The notes below the pieces were generated by a model. It saw only the letters and a list, made by a program, of their open reading frames with translations. It searched no databases and had not been told where the DNA came from. Positions 24,268-32,154 of a stretch of 39,652 bases of DNA are shown piece by piece; the stretch's first letter is position 1; each line of letters opens with the position of its first letter. The translations under genes were made by a program, and so were the position numbers. This DNA comes from Bacteroides gallinarum DSM 18171 = JCM 13658 (GTDB lineage Bacteria; Bacteroidota; Bacteroidia; Bacteroidales; Bacteroidaceae): contig NZ_KB894152.1 in assembly GCF_000374365.1 (NCBI RefSeq), positions 1 to 39,652 of the forward strand. Reading direction: 5' to 3'.

Positions 24268-24302
24268 TTAATGAAGAATGAAGAATGAGAAGTGAAAAAT
24301 GA
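24268..24302. repeat. Short A/G-rich simple repeat
   Basis: AATGAAGAATGAAGAATGAG and variants run through 24268-24302, just after the MarR gene on its 3' side. Such decayed simple repeats are common between Bacteroides genes. No function is suggested. Confidence 0.4.
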
Positions 24303-24311
24303 GGCTTTTTC

Positions 24312-24758
24312 TTAATCTTTCGTATTAAAAAATATCTTTCTTAGCACTTCCTGGCTCACGCTTAACTCTTCGATAGTAATATCTTGCAATGCTTCCTTTA
24401 ACGTTTGGTTGGCTATGACACGGGCACGTTCTTCCAACTCTTTGCCGTCTTTGGTAAGGTGGATGAGATTGGTGCGGCGGTCTTTTTTGTCGGAGATGCG
24501 CACTACGAGGTGCTGGCGTTCCATATTGTCTATAAGGCGGGTCATACTGGGTTTATCCTTGAAAGTTGCATTGCACAACTCTTGTTGCGTTACCCCGTCC
24601 TTTTCCCACAAGAAGATGAGGACGGTCCACTGCTCGGGAGTGATTTCCAAACCGTTCTGCCTGAAATTACGTGATAATTTGCGGTTAATCGCAGCGGATA
24701 CCTTACCGTTGAGTATGGCGAATATCAGCCGGATATCAAAGTTGAATTGCTCTATCAT
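24312..24758 (-). CDS. MarR family transcriptional regulator
   Basis: A 148-residue winged-helix regulator. I start it at ATG 24758; the frame can be extended upstream but would then cover its own promoter. The DNA-binding part lies at about 30-100 (LEITPEQWTVLIFLWEKDGV, then helix-turn-helix QQELCNATFKDKPSMTRLID and wing KKDRRTNLIHLT), and the outer helices form the dimer interface. Its ligand and targets are unknown; MarR proteins often repress their own promoter. It is divergent from rpsF, and the two promoters are only about 15 bases apart, so binding here could affect ribosomal protein expression too. Confidence 0.9.
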   Translation of the reverse strand: MIEQFNFDIRLIFAILNGKVSAAINRKLSRNFRQNGLEITPEQWTVLIFLWEKDGVTQQELCNATFKDKPSMTRLIDNMERQHLVVRISDKKDRRTNLIHLTKDGKELEERARVIANQTLKEALQDITIEELSVSQEVLRKIFFNTKD

Positions 24759-24782
24759 GAAATTATTGTTTAAACAACTTTG

Positions 24783-24813
24783 CAAATATAGTGTAAGTTG
24801 AAGACAATACAAA
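24783..24813 (-). promoter_or_regulatory. Promoter of the MarR gene
   Basis: On the minus strand TTTG (24813-24810), 19 bases, then TATATTTG (24790-24783) give a perfect Bacteroides -33/-7 promoter. The ATG follows 24 bases after the -7 box. Confidence 0.85.
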
Positions 24814-24828
24814 ATAAGTCCGCTTATT

Positions 24829-24859
24829 TTTGTAGTTCAAAATAAAATGCCTACCTTTG
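24829..24859 (+). promoter_or_regulatory. Promoter of rpsF-rpsR-rplI
   Basis: TTTG (24829-24832), a 19-base spacer and TACCTTTG (24852-24859) form a perfect Bacteroides promoter. The leader to ATG 24907 is about 40 bases, AT-rich and unstructured; I see no obvious S6:S18 binding motif in it. Confidence 0.85.
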
Positions 24860-24906
24860 CACCCGCATTTAATAAAAGAATAATTTATTTATTTAATTAA
24901 ACGAGT

Positions 24907-25251
24907 ATGAATCAATACGAAACCGTTTTCATTTTGACTCCCGTTTTGTCTGATGTTCAGATGAAGGAAGCGGTAGAAAAATTCAAAGGCATCCTTACCG
25001 CTGAAGGTGCTGAGATTGTAAATGAAGAAAACTGGGGATTGAAAAAGCTGGCTTACCCAATCCAGAAGAAATCCACCGGTTTCTATCAACTGATTGAGTT
25101 CAATGCAGAACCTACTGTCATTGAGAAACTGGAAATAAATTTCCGTCGTGACGAACGCGTTATCCGTTTCCTGACTTTCAAACAGGACAAGTACGCTGCC
25201 GAGTATGCTGCGAAGAGAAGAAGTGTTAAATCAACTAAAAAGGAGGATTAA
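24907..25251 (+). CDS. rpsF: 30S ribosomal protein S6
   Basis: A 114-residue protein starting at ATG 24907 with the S6 signature NQYETVFILTPVLSD, the ENWGLKKLAYPIQKK loop and a basic C-terminal tail. S6 binds the central domain of 16S rRNA as a pair with S18, whose gene follows after 2 bases. First gene of a three-gene ribosomal operon. Confidence 0.97.
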   Translation: MNQYETVFILTPVLSDVQMKEAVEKFKGILTAEGAEIVNEENWGLKKLAYPIQKKSTGFYQLIEFNAEPTVIEKLEINFRRDERVIRFLTFKQDKYAAEYAAKRRSVKSTKKED

Positions 25252-25253
25252 TC

Positions 25254-25526
25254 ATGGCACAACAAGTTCAATCAGAAATCAGATATTTAACTCCGCCCTC
25301 AGTAGACGTTAAGAAGAAAAAATACTGCCGTTTCAAAAAGAGCGGTATTAAGTACATCGACTACAAAGACCCTGAATTCTTGAAGAAATTCTTGAATGAG
25401 CAAGGTAAGATTCTTCCGCGTCGTATTACAGGTACTTCTTTGAAGTTCCAGCGTCGTGTAGCTCAAGCTGTGAAAAGAGCGCGTCACCTGGCGTTGCTGC
25501 CTTATGTAACTGACATGATGAAATAA
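25254..25526 (+). CDS. rpsR: 30S ribosomal protein S18
   Basis: A 90-residue basic protein starting at ATG 25254, preceded by AGGAGG at 25241-25246 inside the end of rpsF, an unusually strong Shine-Dalgarno for this genus. The core KYCRFKKSGIKYIDYKDPEF and the RRITGTSLKFQRRVAQAVKR helix are typical S18. It partners S6 on the 30S platform. Confidence 0.97.
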   Translation: MAQQVQSEIRYLTPPSVDVKKKKYCRFKKSGIKYIDYKDPEFLKKFLNEQGKILPRRITGTSLKFQRRVAQAVKRARHLALLPYVTDMMK

Positions 25527-25541
25527 TAGGAGGAGGAAAGT

Positions 25542-25991
25542 ATGGAAATTATATTGAAAGAAGACATAGTAAACTTGGGTTATAAGAACGATATCGTAAC
25601 CGTAAAGTCCGGTTATGGTCGTAACTACCTCATCCCGACAGGGAAAGCAGTCATCGCTTCTCCTGCTGCAAAGAAAATGCTGGCTGAAGAATTGAAGCAG
25701 CGCGCCCACAAACTGGAAAAAATCAAGAAAGACGCTGAAGAACTGGCTGCCAAGCTGGAAGGCGTATCTTTGAAGATTGCTACGAAAGTCAGCACGACCG
25801 GTACTATCTTCGGTTCTGTAAGTAACATCCAGATTGCTGAGGAATTGGCTAAATTGGGTCATAACATCGACCGTAAGATTATCGTTGTGAAAGACGCAGT
25901 GAAGGAAGTAGGTAACTACAAAGCTATCGTTAAGCTGCACAAGGAAGTTTCTGTTGAAATACCTTTCGAGGTAGTTGCTGAAGAAGCATAA
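25542..25991 (+). CDS. rplI: 50S ribosomal protein L9
   Basis: A 149-residue protein starting at ATG 25542 after an AGGAGGAGG sequence. The N-terminal rRNA-binding domain (EIILKEDIVNLGYKNDIVTV, GYGRNYLIPTGKA), the long connecting helix (about 45-78) and the C-terminal domain are all present. It is the last gene of the operon, followed by a strong terminator. Confidence 0.97.
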   Translation: MEIILKEDIVNLGYKNDIVTVKSGYGRNYLIPTGKAVIASPAAKKMLAEELKQRAHKLEKIKKDAEELAAKLEGVSLKIATKVSTTGTIFGSVSNIQIAEELAKLGHNIDRKIIVVKDAVKEVGNYKAIVKLHKEVSVEIPFEVVAEEA

Positions 25992-26011
25992 TATAGAATT
26001 CTATATACGGA

Positions 26012-26047
26012 AAATCCCGGTTTCTGAAAAGAAGCCGGGATTTTTTT
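26012..26047 (+). terminator. Terminator of the rpsF operon
   Basis: AAATCCCGGTTTCT pairs with AGAAGCCGGGATTT around a GAAA loop, followed by a T-run. It starts about 20 bases after the rplI stop codon. Confidence 0.9.
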
Positions 26048-26105
26048 ATAAGAGTAGGAGCGGGGTTTGCCTCTCACTGCTATCCTTTTCCGGAAAGGTA
26101 TAAAA

Positions 26106-26138
26106 AAAGTCTGTCCGTGCTTCCGCACGTCAGACTTT
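26106..26138 (-). terminator. Terminator of the small lipoprotein gene
   Basis: On the minus strand AAAGTCTGACGTGC pairs with GCACGGACAGACTTT, followed by a T-run at 26105-26102. It lies 30 bases after the stop codon of the 26168-26368 gene. Confidence 0.85.
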
Positions 26139-26167
26139 CAATTCCCTCTAAATTGGTTGCAGGAGAA

Positions 26168-26368
26168 TTATTCTGCTACAACTGCTGCGCTATCTGTTGC
26201 AGTAGAATCAACTGCTTCGGCTTCAGCTGCGGCTGCTTCTACAGCGGCAATTGAATCAGCGATACGGATAGAATCGGCTGTTGCCTGTTCAGCGTTAGCG
26301 GCTTTGTTACCACAAGATGCGAAAGATACTGCTACGATAGCTACGGCCATCAAAACTAATTTTTTCAT
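26168..26368 (-). CDS. Small Ala/Glu-rich lipoprotein
   Basis: A 66-residue protein starting at ATG 26368. A lipoprotein signal ends in SFASC (Cys19). The remaining 47 residues are made almost only of Ala, Glu, Asp, Ser, Thr and Val, with repeated ADSIRIADSIAAVEAAAAEA. No fold is predicted; it is acidic and probably extended or helical, anchored to a membrane by its lipid. It has its own promoter, terminator and an upstream TATGTT-N4-AACATA site. Function unknown. Confidence 0.8.
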   Translation of the reverse strand: MKKLVLMAVAIVAVSFASCGNKAANAEQATADSIRIADSIAAVEAAAAEAEAVDSTATDSAAVVAE

Positions 26369-26419
26369 TTTCTTTGCTTTTTAAAACGTAATACAATCAA
26401 TTGCTTTATTAAAACGATG

Positions 26420-26427
26420 CAAAGGTA
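26420..26427 (-). promoter_or_regulatory. -7 box of the small lipoprotein gene
   Basis: On the minus strand TACCTTTG followed by C matches TAnnTTTG. A TTTG at 26456-26453 lies 25 bases further upstream, longer than the usual 19-21. The leader to the ATG is about 45 bases. Confidence 0.7.
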
Positions 26428-26510
26428 GGTACTTTTTAGATATGTTGTTCTTCAAAGCCCAACTTTTTTTATATTTTTTTTGAAGGAAAGCCCGTTTTCC
26501 TTGCTTTTAG

Positions 26511-26526
26511 TATGTTCTGCAACATA
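26511..26526. promoter_or_regulatory. TATGTT-N4-AACATA palindrome, copy 4
   Basis: TATGTTCTGCAACATA, perfect in both halves, lies directly next to the stop codon of the acyl-CoA synthetase gene and about 95-105 bases upstream of the -7 box of the small lipoprotein gene, a distance used by class I CRP-type activators. Confidence 0.5.
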
Positions 26527-28200
26527 TTAATCGTCTGCAATACTATTGTATAAATATCGTTTGATACTCCTTTTAGGCGTTTTCTCGAATTCGGTCGGGT
26601 AAAGTTGTATCCGGCTTACCTTTTCGTAAGCAGCAATGCTATTATTCAGGTTTTTAAGGTTTTCGTCCATAATAGTCTTCAAGCTTTCCGAATTGTTTAA
26701 CCCCAGGGAATCCAAAGCCTCATAGTCGGCATAGACTAAAGCCACCAGTTTCTTGTTGCGTTCGATAACAAGGCTTTCCAGGACAAACGGCATATTGTTC
26801 AGGCGGGCTTCTATTTCTTCCGGGAAGATATTCTGCCCGCTGGAACTGAGAATCATGGTTTTGCTGCGTCCGCGGATGTAGAGGTTATTATTTTCGTCCA
26901 GCGTGCCTAAATCGCCCGTGCGCAGCCAGCCGTCTGCGGTAAAGACCTCCCGGGTAGCTTCCGGATTCTTGTAATAGCCCGCCATTACGTTTTCGCCGCG
27001 CACCTGTATCTCGCCGAGTTTATCATCCGCGTTCTCTTTATAGATACGTGCTTCCATGATGTCGAGCACCCGTCCGGAAGAAGTCGGTATGAATTCATTC
27101 CACGGAGCATAGCTGATAAGCGGTGCACATTCCGTCATGCCGTAACCGATAGTAAACGGAAATTTGATACGGTGAAAGAACTCCTCCACTTCCGGATTCA
27201 TGGCAGCACCGCCGATAATGACCTCCTTGAACCTGCCACCCAGCGCATCTATCAGCTTCTTACGGATTTGCCCGTATATCTGCCCGTCCAGTACAGGAAT
27301 GCTGAGCGCCCATTTCATGCTCCTCTTGTTGATAATAGGTTGAATGACATTCTTGTATATCTTTTCGATAACGAGGGGTACGGTTATTATCAGGTTGGGC
27401 TTTACTTCTTCGAACGCCTTCATCAGAATTTTGGGAGAGGGTATTTTGCCCAGCAGAGTAACGTGCGTACCCACCGCCGTTGCCGTCAGGAAGTCGAAGG
27501 CGCAACCGTAAGCATGCGCCAACGGCAGGAAAGACAGCACCTTATCGCCCTTCTTCAACAGTCCGGTACGGATACCGAAGGTAACGTTGCCTGCCAGGTT
27601 GTTTCCGGTCAGCATGACACCTTTACTGAATCCCGTCGTGCCGGAAGTATAGTTCAACAACATGATTTTATCGTTGGCAAGGTCGGTGTAAGTTACATCT
27701 TCCCGGCGGAATCCCTCCGGATAAACCTCGTCCATTTCATCGTCCAGGTGCTTGAGGAAACGTTGGATAGTTTCTCCGTCGCGCTGGTACAGACAGCGGA
27801 AATCGCTGAGAGAAAATACACCGCGCAAGCCGGTAAGCCGTTCTTCCTCCAAGAGCTCCCAAATAACATCGCTGGTAAAAAGGAATACGGATTCGGAGTG
27901 GTTGACGATGTGGTGCACGTCATTCGGATTAAAATCCTGTAAGATAGGGACAACGATACCACCATAAGTGATGACCGCCATATAAGCAATGCACCAGCGG
28001 GCGTTGTTCTTGCCGATAACTGCTATCTTGTCGCCGCGGCGCAGGCTGCAATGCCTGAATAACAGATGTAATTTTGCAATCTCCTGTGCTACCTGCCCAT
28101 AGGTATAACTTTCGTTTTCTCCGTAATCGGTGTAGCAGGGAAGCTCCCAATTTTCACGGAAACTATGCTCGTATAGCTTGATGAAGTTCTCTTGTATCAT
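26527..28200 (-). CDS. Long-chain fatty acid-CoA ligase (AMP-binding)
   Basis: A 557-residue adenylate-forming enzyme that should activate fatty acids to acyl-AMP and then acyl-CoA. I start it at ATG 28200; the open frame extends much further but would cover the divergent mtaB start. The AMP-binding P-loop YTSGTTGFSKG lies at about 190-200, the adenine motif IGYGMTECAP near 360, and the hinge and C-terminal motif WLRTGDLG near 425 and later GRSKTMILSSSGQNIFPEEI. It lacks transmembrane segments and probably works at the inner membrane face. It is single, with no lipid genes on the same strand. Substrate chain length is inferred from the family only. Confidence 0.9.
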   Translation of the reverse strand: MIQENFIKLYEHSFRENWELPCYTDYGENESYTYGQVAQEIAKLHLLFRHCSLRRGDKIAVIGKNNARWCIAYMAVITYGGIVVPILQDFNPNDVHHIVNHSESVFLFTSDVIWELLEEERLTGLRGVFSLSDFRCLYQRDGETIQRFLKHLDDEMDEVYPEGFRREDVTYTDLANDKIMLLNYTSGTTGFSKGVMLTGNNLAGNVTFGIRTGLLKKGDKVLSFLPLAHAYGCAFDFLTATAVGTHVTLLGKIPSPKILMKAFEEVKPNLIITVPLVIEKIYKNVIQPIINKRSMKWALSIPVLDGQIYGQIRKKLIDALGGRFKEVIIGGAAMNPEVEEFFHRIKFPFTIGYGMTECAPLISYAPWNEFIPTSSGRVLDIMEARIYKENADDKLGEIQVRGENVMAGYYKNPEATREVFTADGWLRTGDLGTLDENNNLYIRGRSKTMILSSSGQNIFPEEIEARLNNMPFVLESLVIERNKKLVALVYADYEALDSLGLNNSESLKTIMDENLKNLNNSIAAYEKVSRIQLYPTEFEKTPKRSIKRYLYNSIADD

Positions 28201-28223
28201 TGCACGCTTTTTGATGAATTGTG

Positions 28224-28231
28224 CAAAAGTA
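28224..28231 (-). promoter_or_regulatory. -7 box of the acyl-CoA synthetase gene
   Basis: On the minus strand TACTTTTG matches TAnnTTTG, 23 bases upstream of ATG 28200. It supports that start. A divergent -7 box for mtaB lies 22 bases away. Confidence 0.6.
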
Positions 28232-28253
28232 GGAAAAATATAATAATAATGTG

Positions 28254-28261
28254 TACCTTTG
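28254..28261 (+). promoter_or_regulatory. -7 box of the mtaB operon
   Basis: TACCTTTG followed by C matches the consensus and lies 23 bases before ATG 28285. No TTTG is found at the -33 position. Confidence 0.6.
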
Positions 28262-28284
28262 CCGTGCAAATGTGATTTAGGCTC

Positions 28285-29613
28285 ATGATAGATACCAATA
28301 TATTTCAAGATAAGACAGCGGTTTACTATACGTTGGGATGCAAGCTGAATTTCTCGGAAACCTCGACTATCGGTAAGATTTTGCGGGAGGCAGGCGTGCG
28401 TACGGCACGCAAAGGCGAGAAGGCGGATATATGTGTGGTAAACACCTGCTCGGTAACAGAGGTGGCTGACAAGAAATGCCGCCAGGCTATTCACCGGCTG
28501 GTGAAGCAGCATCCGGGAGCTTTTGTGGTAGTTACAGGATGCTATGCCCAGTTAAAGCCGGATGCGGTGGCGAATATAGAAGGAGTGGATGTAGTTCTCG
28601 GAGCCGAGCAGAAAAAAGACCTGCTGCACTACCTGGGCGATTTGCAGAAGCACGAAAGCGGCGAGGCCTATACCTCCGCGTTGAAGGACATCCGTTCGTT
28701 CGCCCCGTCGTGTTCGCGTGGCGACCGTACCCGTTTCTTCCTGAAAGTACAGGACGGATGCGATTATTATTGTTCCTATTGCACCATACCCTTCGCCCGT
28801 GGACGTAGCCGTAACGGAAGTATCGCCTCCCTGGTCGGGCAGGCACGCCAGGCGGCAGCCGAAGGCGGAAAGGAGATTGTACTCACGGGAGTCAATATCG
28901 GCGATTTCGGTAAGACAACGGGAGAAACCTTTTTCGATTTGGTGAAAGCGCTGGATGAGGTAGAAGGTATCGAACGCTACCGCATATCCTCTATCGAACC
29001 CAATCTGCTGACAGACGAGATTATAGAGTTCGTATCGCGTTCGAAACGGTTCATGCCCCATTTCCATATCCCTTTGCAGTCGGGCAGCGATGAAGTGCTG
29101 AAACTGATGCGCAGGCGGTACGATACAGCTTTGTTCGCCGCTAAAGTGAAAAAAATAAAGGAAACGATGCCCGATGCCTTTATCGGGGTAGATGTCATCG
29201 TCGGTACACGCGGGGAAACGGAAGAATACTTCGGGCAGGCATACCGGTTCATTCGAAGTCTGGACATAACGCAGCTCCATGTGTTCAGCTATTCCGAACG
29301 TCCGGGTACACAAGCCTTGAAAATAGAACATGTGGTATCGTCCGAGGAAAAACACCGGCGCAGCCAGCTTTTGCTGGAGCTGTCGGAAGAAAAGACACGT
29401 ACGTTTTATGCCCGTCATACCGGGCAGGTGATGCCCGTTTTGCTGGAACGTTCCAAGCCGGGAACGCCGATGCACGGCTTCACCCCGAATTATATCCGGG
29501 TAGAAGTTCCGCATGACGACGCATTGGACAATCAGGTAGTCCCGATGCGTATGGGCGATTTTAATGAAGAAGGTACAGCCCTTTTGGGAATGATAAGTGA
29601 TAGCAAGGAATGA
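28285..29613 (+). CDS. mtaB: tRNA t6A37 methylthiotransferase MtaB
   Basis: A 442-residue radical SAM enzyme starting at ATG 28285. It would add a methylthio group to t6A at position 37 of ANN-decoding tRNAs. The N-terminal UPF0004 domain supplies three cysteines for one 4Fe-4S cluster (YTLGCKLN, VVNTCSVTE, VVTGCYAQ). The radical SAM domain carries CDYYCSYCTIPFARGRSR for the second. A TRAM-like domain ends the protein (about 375-440). GCKLN and the overall order favour MtaB over MiaB (usually GCQMN) and RimO. It is followed by an acyltransferase gene overlapping by ATGA. Confidence 0.92.
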   Translation: MIDTNIFQDKTAVYYTLGCKLNFSETSTIGKILREAGVRTARKGEKADICVVNTCSVTEVADKKCRQAIHRLVKQHPGAFVVVTGCYAQLKPDAVANIEGVDVVLGAEQKKDLLHYLGDLQKHESGEAYTSALKDIRSFAPSCSRGDRTRFFLKVQDGCDYYCSYCTIPFARGRSRNGSIASLVGQARQAAAEGGKEIVLTGVNIGDFGKTTGETFFDLVKALDEVEGIERYRISSIEPNLLTDEIIEFVSRSKRFMPHFHIPLQSGSDEVLKLMRRRYDTALFAAKVKKIKETMPDAFIGVDVIVGTRGETEEYFGQAYRFIRSLDITQLHVFSYSERPGTQALKIEHVVSSEEKHRRSQLLLELSEEKTRTFYARHTGQVMPVLLERSKPGTPMHGFTPNYIRVEVPHDDALDNQVVPMRMGDFNEEGTALLGMISDSKE

Positions 29614-30509
29614 AATCGAGATTAATCTACTGGTTGACTTATGCCGGCATGTGGCTGTTGGCGCTGCTGCCTTTCAGAGCGCTCTACGCGTTGTCCGACG
29701 GGCTTTGCTTTTTGATGCATCGCATCGTGCATTACCGGCGCAGGGTAGTACGCACCAATTTGCGCAATGCCTTTCCGGAGAAGTCCGAAGCCGAGTTGCG
29801 GGAGATAGAACGCCGGTTCTACCATTACATCTGCGATTATATGCTGGAAGAAGTGAAGATGCTGCGTATGTCCTTCAAGGAACTTTGCCGCCGCATGGAG
29901 TATGACAATAAAGAGGAGTACCTCGCCATGATTGAAAAACATGGCGGTATCGTGCTGCTCATACCGCATTATGCCAATTTCGAGTGGATAATAGGTATGG
30001 GAACCATTATGCGGGAGGGAGATATACCCGTACAGATTTATAAACCGCTGCATAATAAATATATGGATGCAGTGTTCAAACGCATCCGTGCCCGTTTCGG
30101 CGGTTACAATGTGCCGAAACATTCTACGGCGCGCGAGATTATAAAGCTGCGGCGCGATAACAAACGCGTGGCGGTAGGAATGATAACCGACCAGTCTCCC
30201 AATTTTAACGAGGCACATCATTGGACGACTTTCCTGAACCAGGACACCGGTTTTATGGACGGCGCCGAGCGCATCGCCAAACTAATGGACTTCCCCGTAT
30301 TCTATTGCGAGCTGAAAAAACAGAGCAGAGGATATTGCAGGGTACGGTTCGACTTGATAACCGAAACACCGAACCAAACGGCCGACGGGGAGATAACGGA
30401 ACTCTTTGCCCGCCGCCTGGAACAGACAATCCGTCGGGAGCCGCCTTATTGGTTCTGGTCGCATAAGCGCTGGAAGCTGAAACGCGAAGATGTAATACAG
30501 CATGGATAA
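29610..30509 (+). CDS. LpxL/HtrB-type lipid A acyltransferase
   Basis: A 299-residue acyltransferase starting at ATG 29610, overlapping the mtaB stop by 4 bases. An N-terminal hydrophobic segment (about 4-30) anchors it to the inner membrane. The catalytic H-x4-E motif is in LLIPHYANFEW (about 115-120), followed by the GMITDQSPN region typical of the family. It should transfer a secondary acyl chain to the lipid A precursor. Bacteroides lipid A is penta-acylated, and a single LpxL-type enzyme is consistent with that. The next gene overlaps it by 8 bases. Acyl donor length cannot be read. Confidence 0.88.
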   Translation: MKSRLIYWLTYAGMWLLALLPFRALYALSDGLCFLMHRIVHYRRRVVRTNLRNAFPEKSEAELREIERRFYHYICDYMLEEVKMLRMSFKELCRRMEYDNKEEYLAMIEKHGGIVLLIPHYANFEWIIGMGTIMREGDIPVQIYKPLHNKYMDAVFKRIRARFGGYNVPKHSTAREIIKLRRDNKRVAVGMITDQSPNFNEAHHWTTFLNQDTGFMDGAERIAKLMDFPVFYCELKKQSRGYCRVRFDLITETPNQTADGEITELFARRLEQTIRREPPYWFWSHKRWKLKREDVIQHG

Positions 30510-31518
30510 GATTGCTGTCGTCATATTGAACTGGAACGGTTGTGAAATGCTCCGTTCATTTCTTCCTTCCGTGGTACGCTGTTCCGCTGCGGAGGGTACG
30601 GAGGTCTATGTGGCAGACAATGGCTCGACAGACGCATCCGTTGAAATGCTCCGCCGGGAGTTTCCTTCCGTACACCTTATTATACTGAACGAAAATCACG
30701 GTTTTGCCGAAGGCTATAACCTTGCTTTGCAACAAATATCCGCCGAATATGCGGTATTGTTGAATTCAGACGTGGAAGTTACGGAACATTGGCTCGTACC
30801 GCTCGCGGACTATATGGATGCTCATCCCGAGGTTGCGGCGTGCCAGCCCAAAATCCGGAGCTGGAGACATAAAGAACTGTTCGAGTATGCAGGTGCGGCC
30901 GGCGGATTCATAGACCGTTACGGCTATCCCTTTTGCCGCGGTCGGATAATGGGAACGGTAGAGAGAGACAACGGACAGTATGATACCGTTGTCCCGGTAT
31001 TCTGGGCTACGGGAGCCGCATTGTTCATCCGCCGGAAAGACTACCTGGATGCCGGCGGGCTGGACGGACGGTTCTTTGCCCACATGGAAGAAATCGATTT
31101 GTGCTGGCGGCTCCGTGCACGCGGCCGGATGCTGGTGTGCGTACCCCGGAGCACGGTTTACCACGTAGGCGGTGCAACCTTGAAAAAAGAGAGCCCCCGC
31201 AAGACCTTCCTCAATTTCCGTAACAATCTTGTCATGTTATATAAAAACCTGCCGCCGGAAGAACTGGTCTCAGTGATGCGTGTACGTACCGTACTCGACT
31301 ATGCGGCAGCCCTGAGTTTCCTGCTGAAAGGCCAGCTACCTAATATGTGGGCGGTGATTCGCGCACGCTGCGCTTTCCGTTCACTCCGTCCTTCATTCGC
31401 ATCCGCCCGTGAGGAAAACCTGAAAAAAACATGCCTCTCCGTAATTCCCGAACGGACAAAAAACAGTATATTGTCGCAGTTTTATTTACATGGGAAGAAA
31501 TACTTCTCCCAATTGTAA
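30502..31518 (+). CDS. Family 2 glycosyltransferase
   Basis: A 338-residue GT2 enzyme with a GT-A fold starting at ATG 30502, overlapping the acyltransferase by 8 bases. The N-terminus IAVVILNWNG, the motif VYVADNGSTD and the metal-binding region LLNSDVEV (near 92-99) are characteristic, as is the acceptor region EEIDLCWRLRARG (about 198-210). The pattern resembles rhamnosyltransferase-like GT2 proteins. A C-terminal part (about 240-338) is mainly helical. Its overlap with a lipid A acyltransferase suggests a role in lipopolysaccharide or another envelope glycan, but the sugar and acceptor are unknown. Confidence 0.9.
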   Translation: MDKIAVVILNWNGCEMLRSFLPSVVRCSAAEGTEVYVADNGSTDASVEMLRREFPSVHLIILNENHGFAEGYNLALQQISAEYAVLLNSDVEVTEHWLVPLADYMDAHPEVAACQPKIRSWRHKELFEYAGAAGGFIDRYGYPFCRGRIMGTVERDNGQYDTVVPVFWATGAALFIRRKDYLDAGGLDGRFFAHMEEIDLCWRLRARGRMLVCVPRSTVYHVGGATLKKESPRKTFLNFRNNLVMLYKNLPPEELVSVMRVRTVLDYAAALSFLLKGQLPNMWAVIRARCAFRSLRPSFASAREENLKKTCLSVIPERTKNSILSQFYLHGKKYFSQL

Positions 31519-31564
31519 GAACTGTTACCCGTTTCGGATTGTTTATCTTTTAAAGTTATTGCTT

Positions 31565-32083
31565 ATGGAAAAATTAGTTAGAAAGATTGGACTGGTGGCG
31601 CACGATGCCATGAAGAAAGACCTTATAGAATGGGTACTTTGGAATTCGGAGTTGCTTATGGGACACAAATTCTATTGTACGGGTACTACGGGAACCCTTA
31701 TACTGGAAGCGTTGAAAGAGAAACATCCCGATGTAGAGTGGGATTTCACGATTCTCAAGTCTGGTCCTCTGGGCGGTGACCAGCAAATGGGCTCCCGCAT
31801 TGTAGACGGAGAAATCGATTACCTTTTCTTCTTCACCGACCCCATGACTTTGCAACCGCACGATACCGACGTAAAAGCATTGACACGCCTTGCCAGTGTG
31901 GAGAATATCGTATTCTGCTGCAATCGCAGTACGGCAGACCATATCATTTCGAGTCCGCTTTTCCTCGACCCCACATACGAACGTACCGTTCACGATTATA
32001 GCAATTATGCCAAGCGGTTTGAGAATAAGCCGGTTGTTGCCGAAGCTGTGGAATCGGCGAAAAGGCGCAAACAAAGAAAATAG
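31565..32083 (+). CDS. mgsA: Methylglyoxal synthase
   Basis: A 172-residue enzyme that converts dihydroxyacetone phosphate to methylglyoxal and phosphate, a bypass of lower glycolysis. ATG 31565 is chosen; the frame reaches back into the glycosyltransferase gene. The active-site residues of the E. coli enzyme have clear matches: His13 in VAHDAMKKD, Asp72 in GPLGGDQQMG, and His99 and Asp102 in QPHDTDVKAL. The phosphate-binding TGTTG motif is near 43-47. The C-terminal tail is basic. It lies 46 bases after the GT2 gene and may be read from the same transcript; a strong terminator follows. Confidence 0.95.
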   Translation: MEKLVRKIGLVAHDAMKKDLIEWVLWNSELLMGHKFYCTGTTGTLILEALKEKHPDVEWDFTILKSGPLGGDQQMGSRIVDGEIDYLFFFTDPMTLQPHDTDVKALTRLASVENIVFCCNRSTADHIISSPLFLDPTYERTVHDYSNYAKRFENKPVVAEAVESAKRRKQRK

Positions 32084-32101
32084 CGGGAAACGCCCCCTGC
32101 A

Positions 32102-32154
32102 TAAACAAGAAACGCCCTGCCGAAAGATAATACCGGCAGGGTGTTCTTTGTTTA
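32102..32154. terminator. Two-way terminator between mgsA and folB
   Basis: TAAACAAGAAACGCCCTGCC and its partner GGCAGGGTGTTCTTTGTTTA form a long stem with two mismatches. The right arm includes the folB stop codon (32152-32154). It serves both convergent genes. Confidence 0.88.

Noticed and set aside
24860..24906. S6:S18 autoregulatory RNA motif before rpsF
   Set aside because: The 40-base leader is AT-rich and shows no stable stem with the expected CCG-containing bulge.
28201..28512. Long N-terminal extension of the acyl-CoA synthetase
   Set aside because: It would cover its own promoter and the start of the divergent mtaB gene, and the family begins at ATG 28200.
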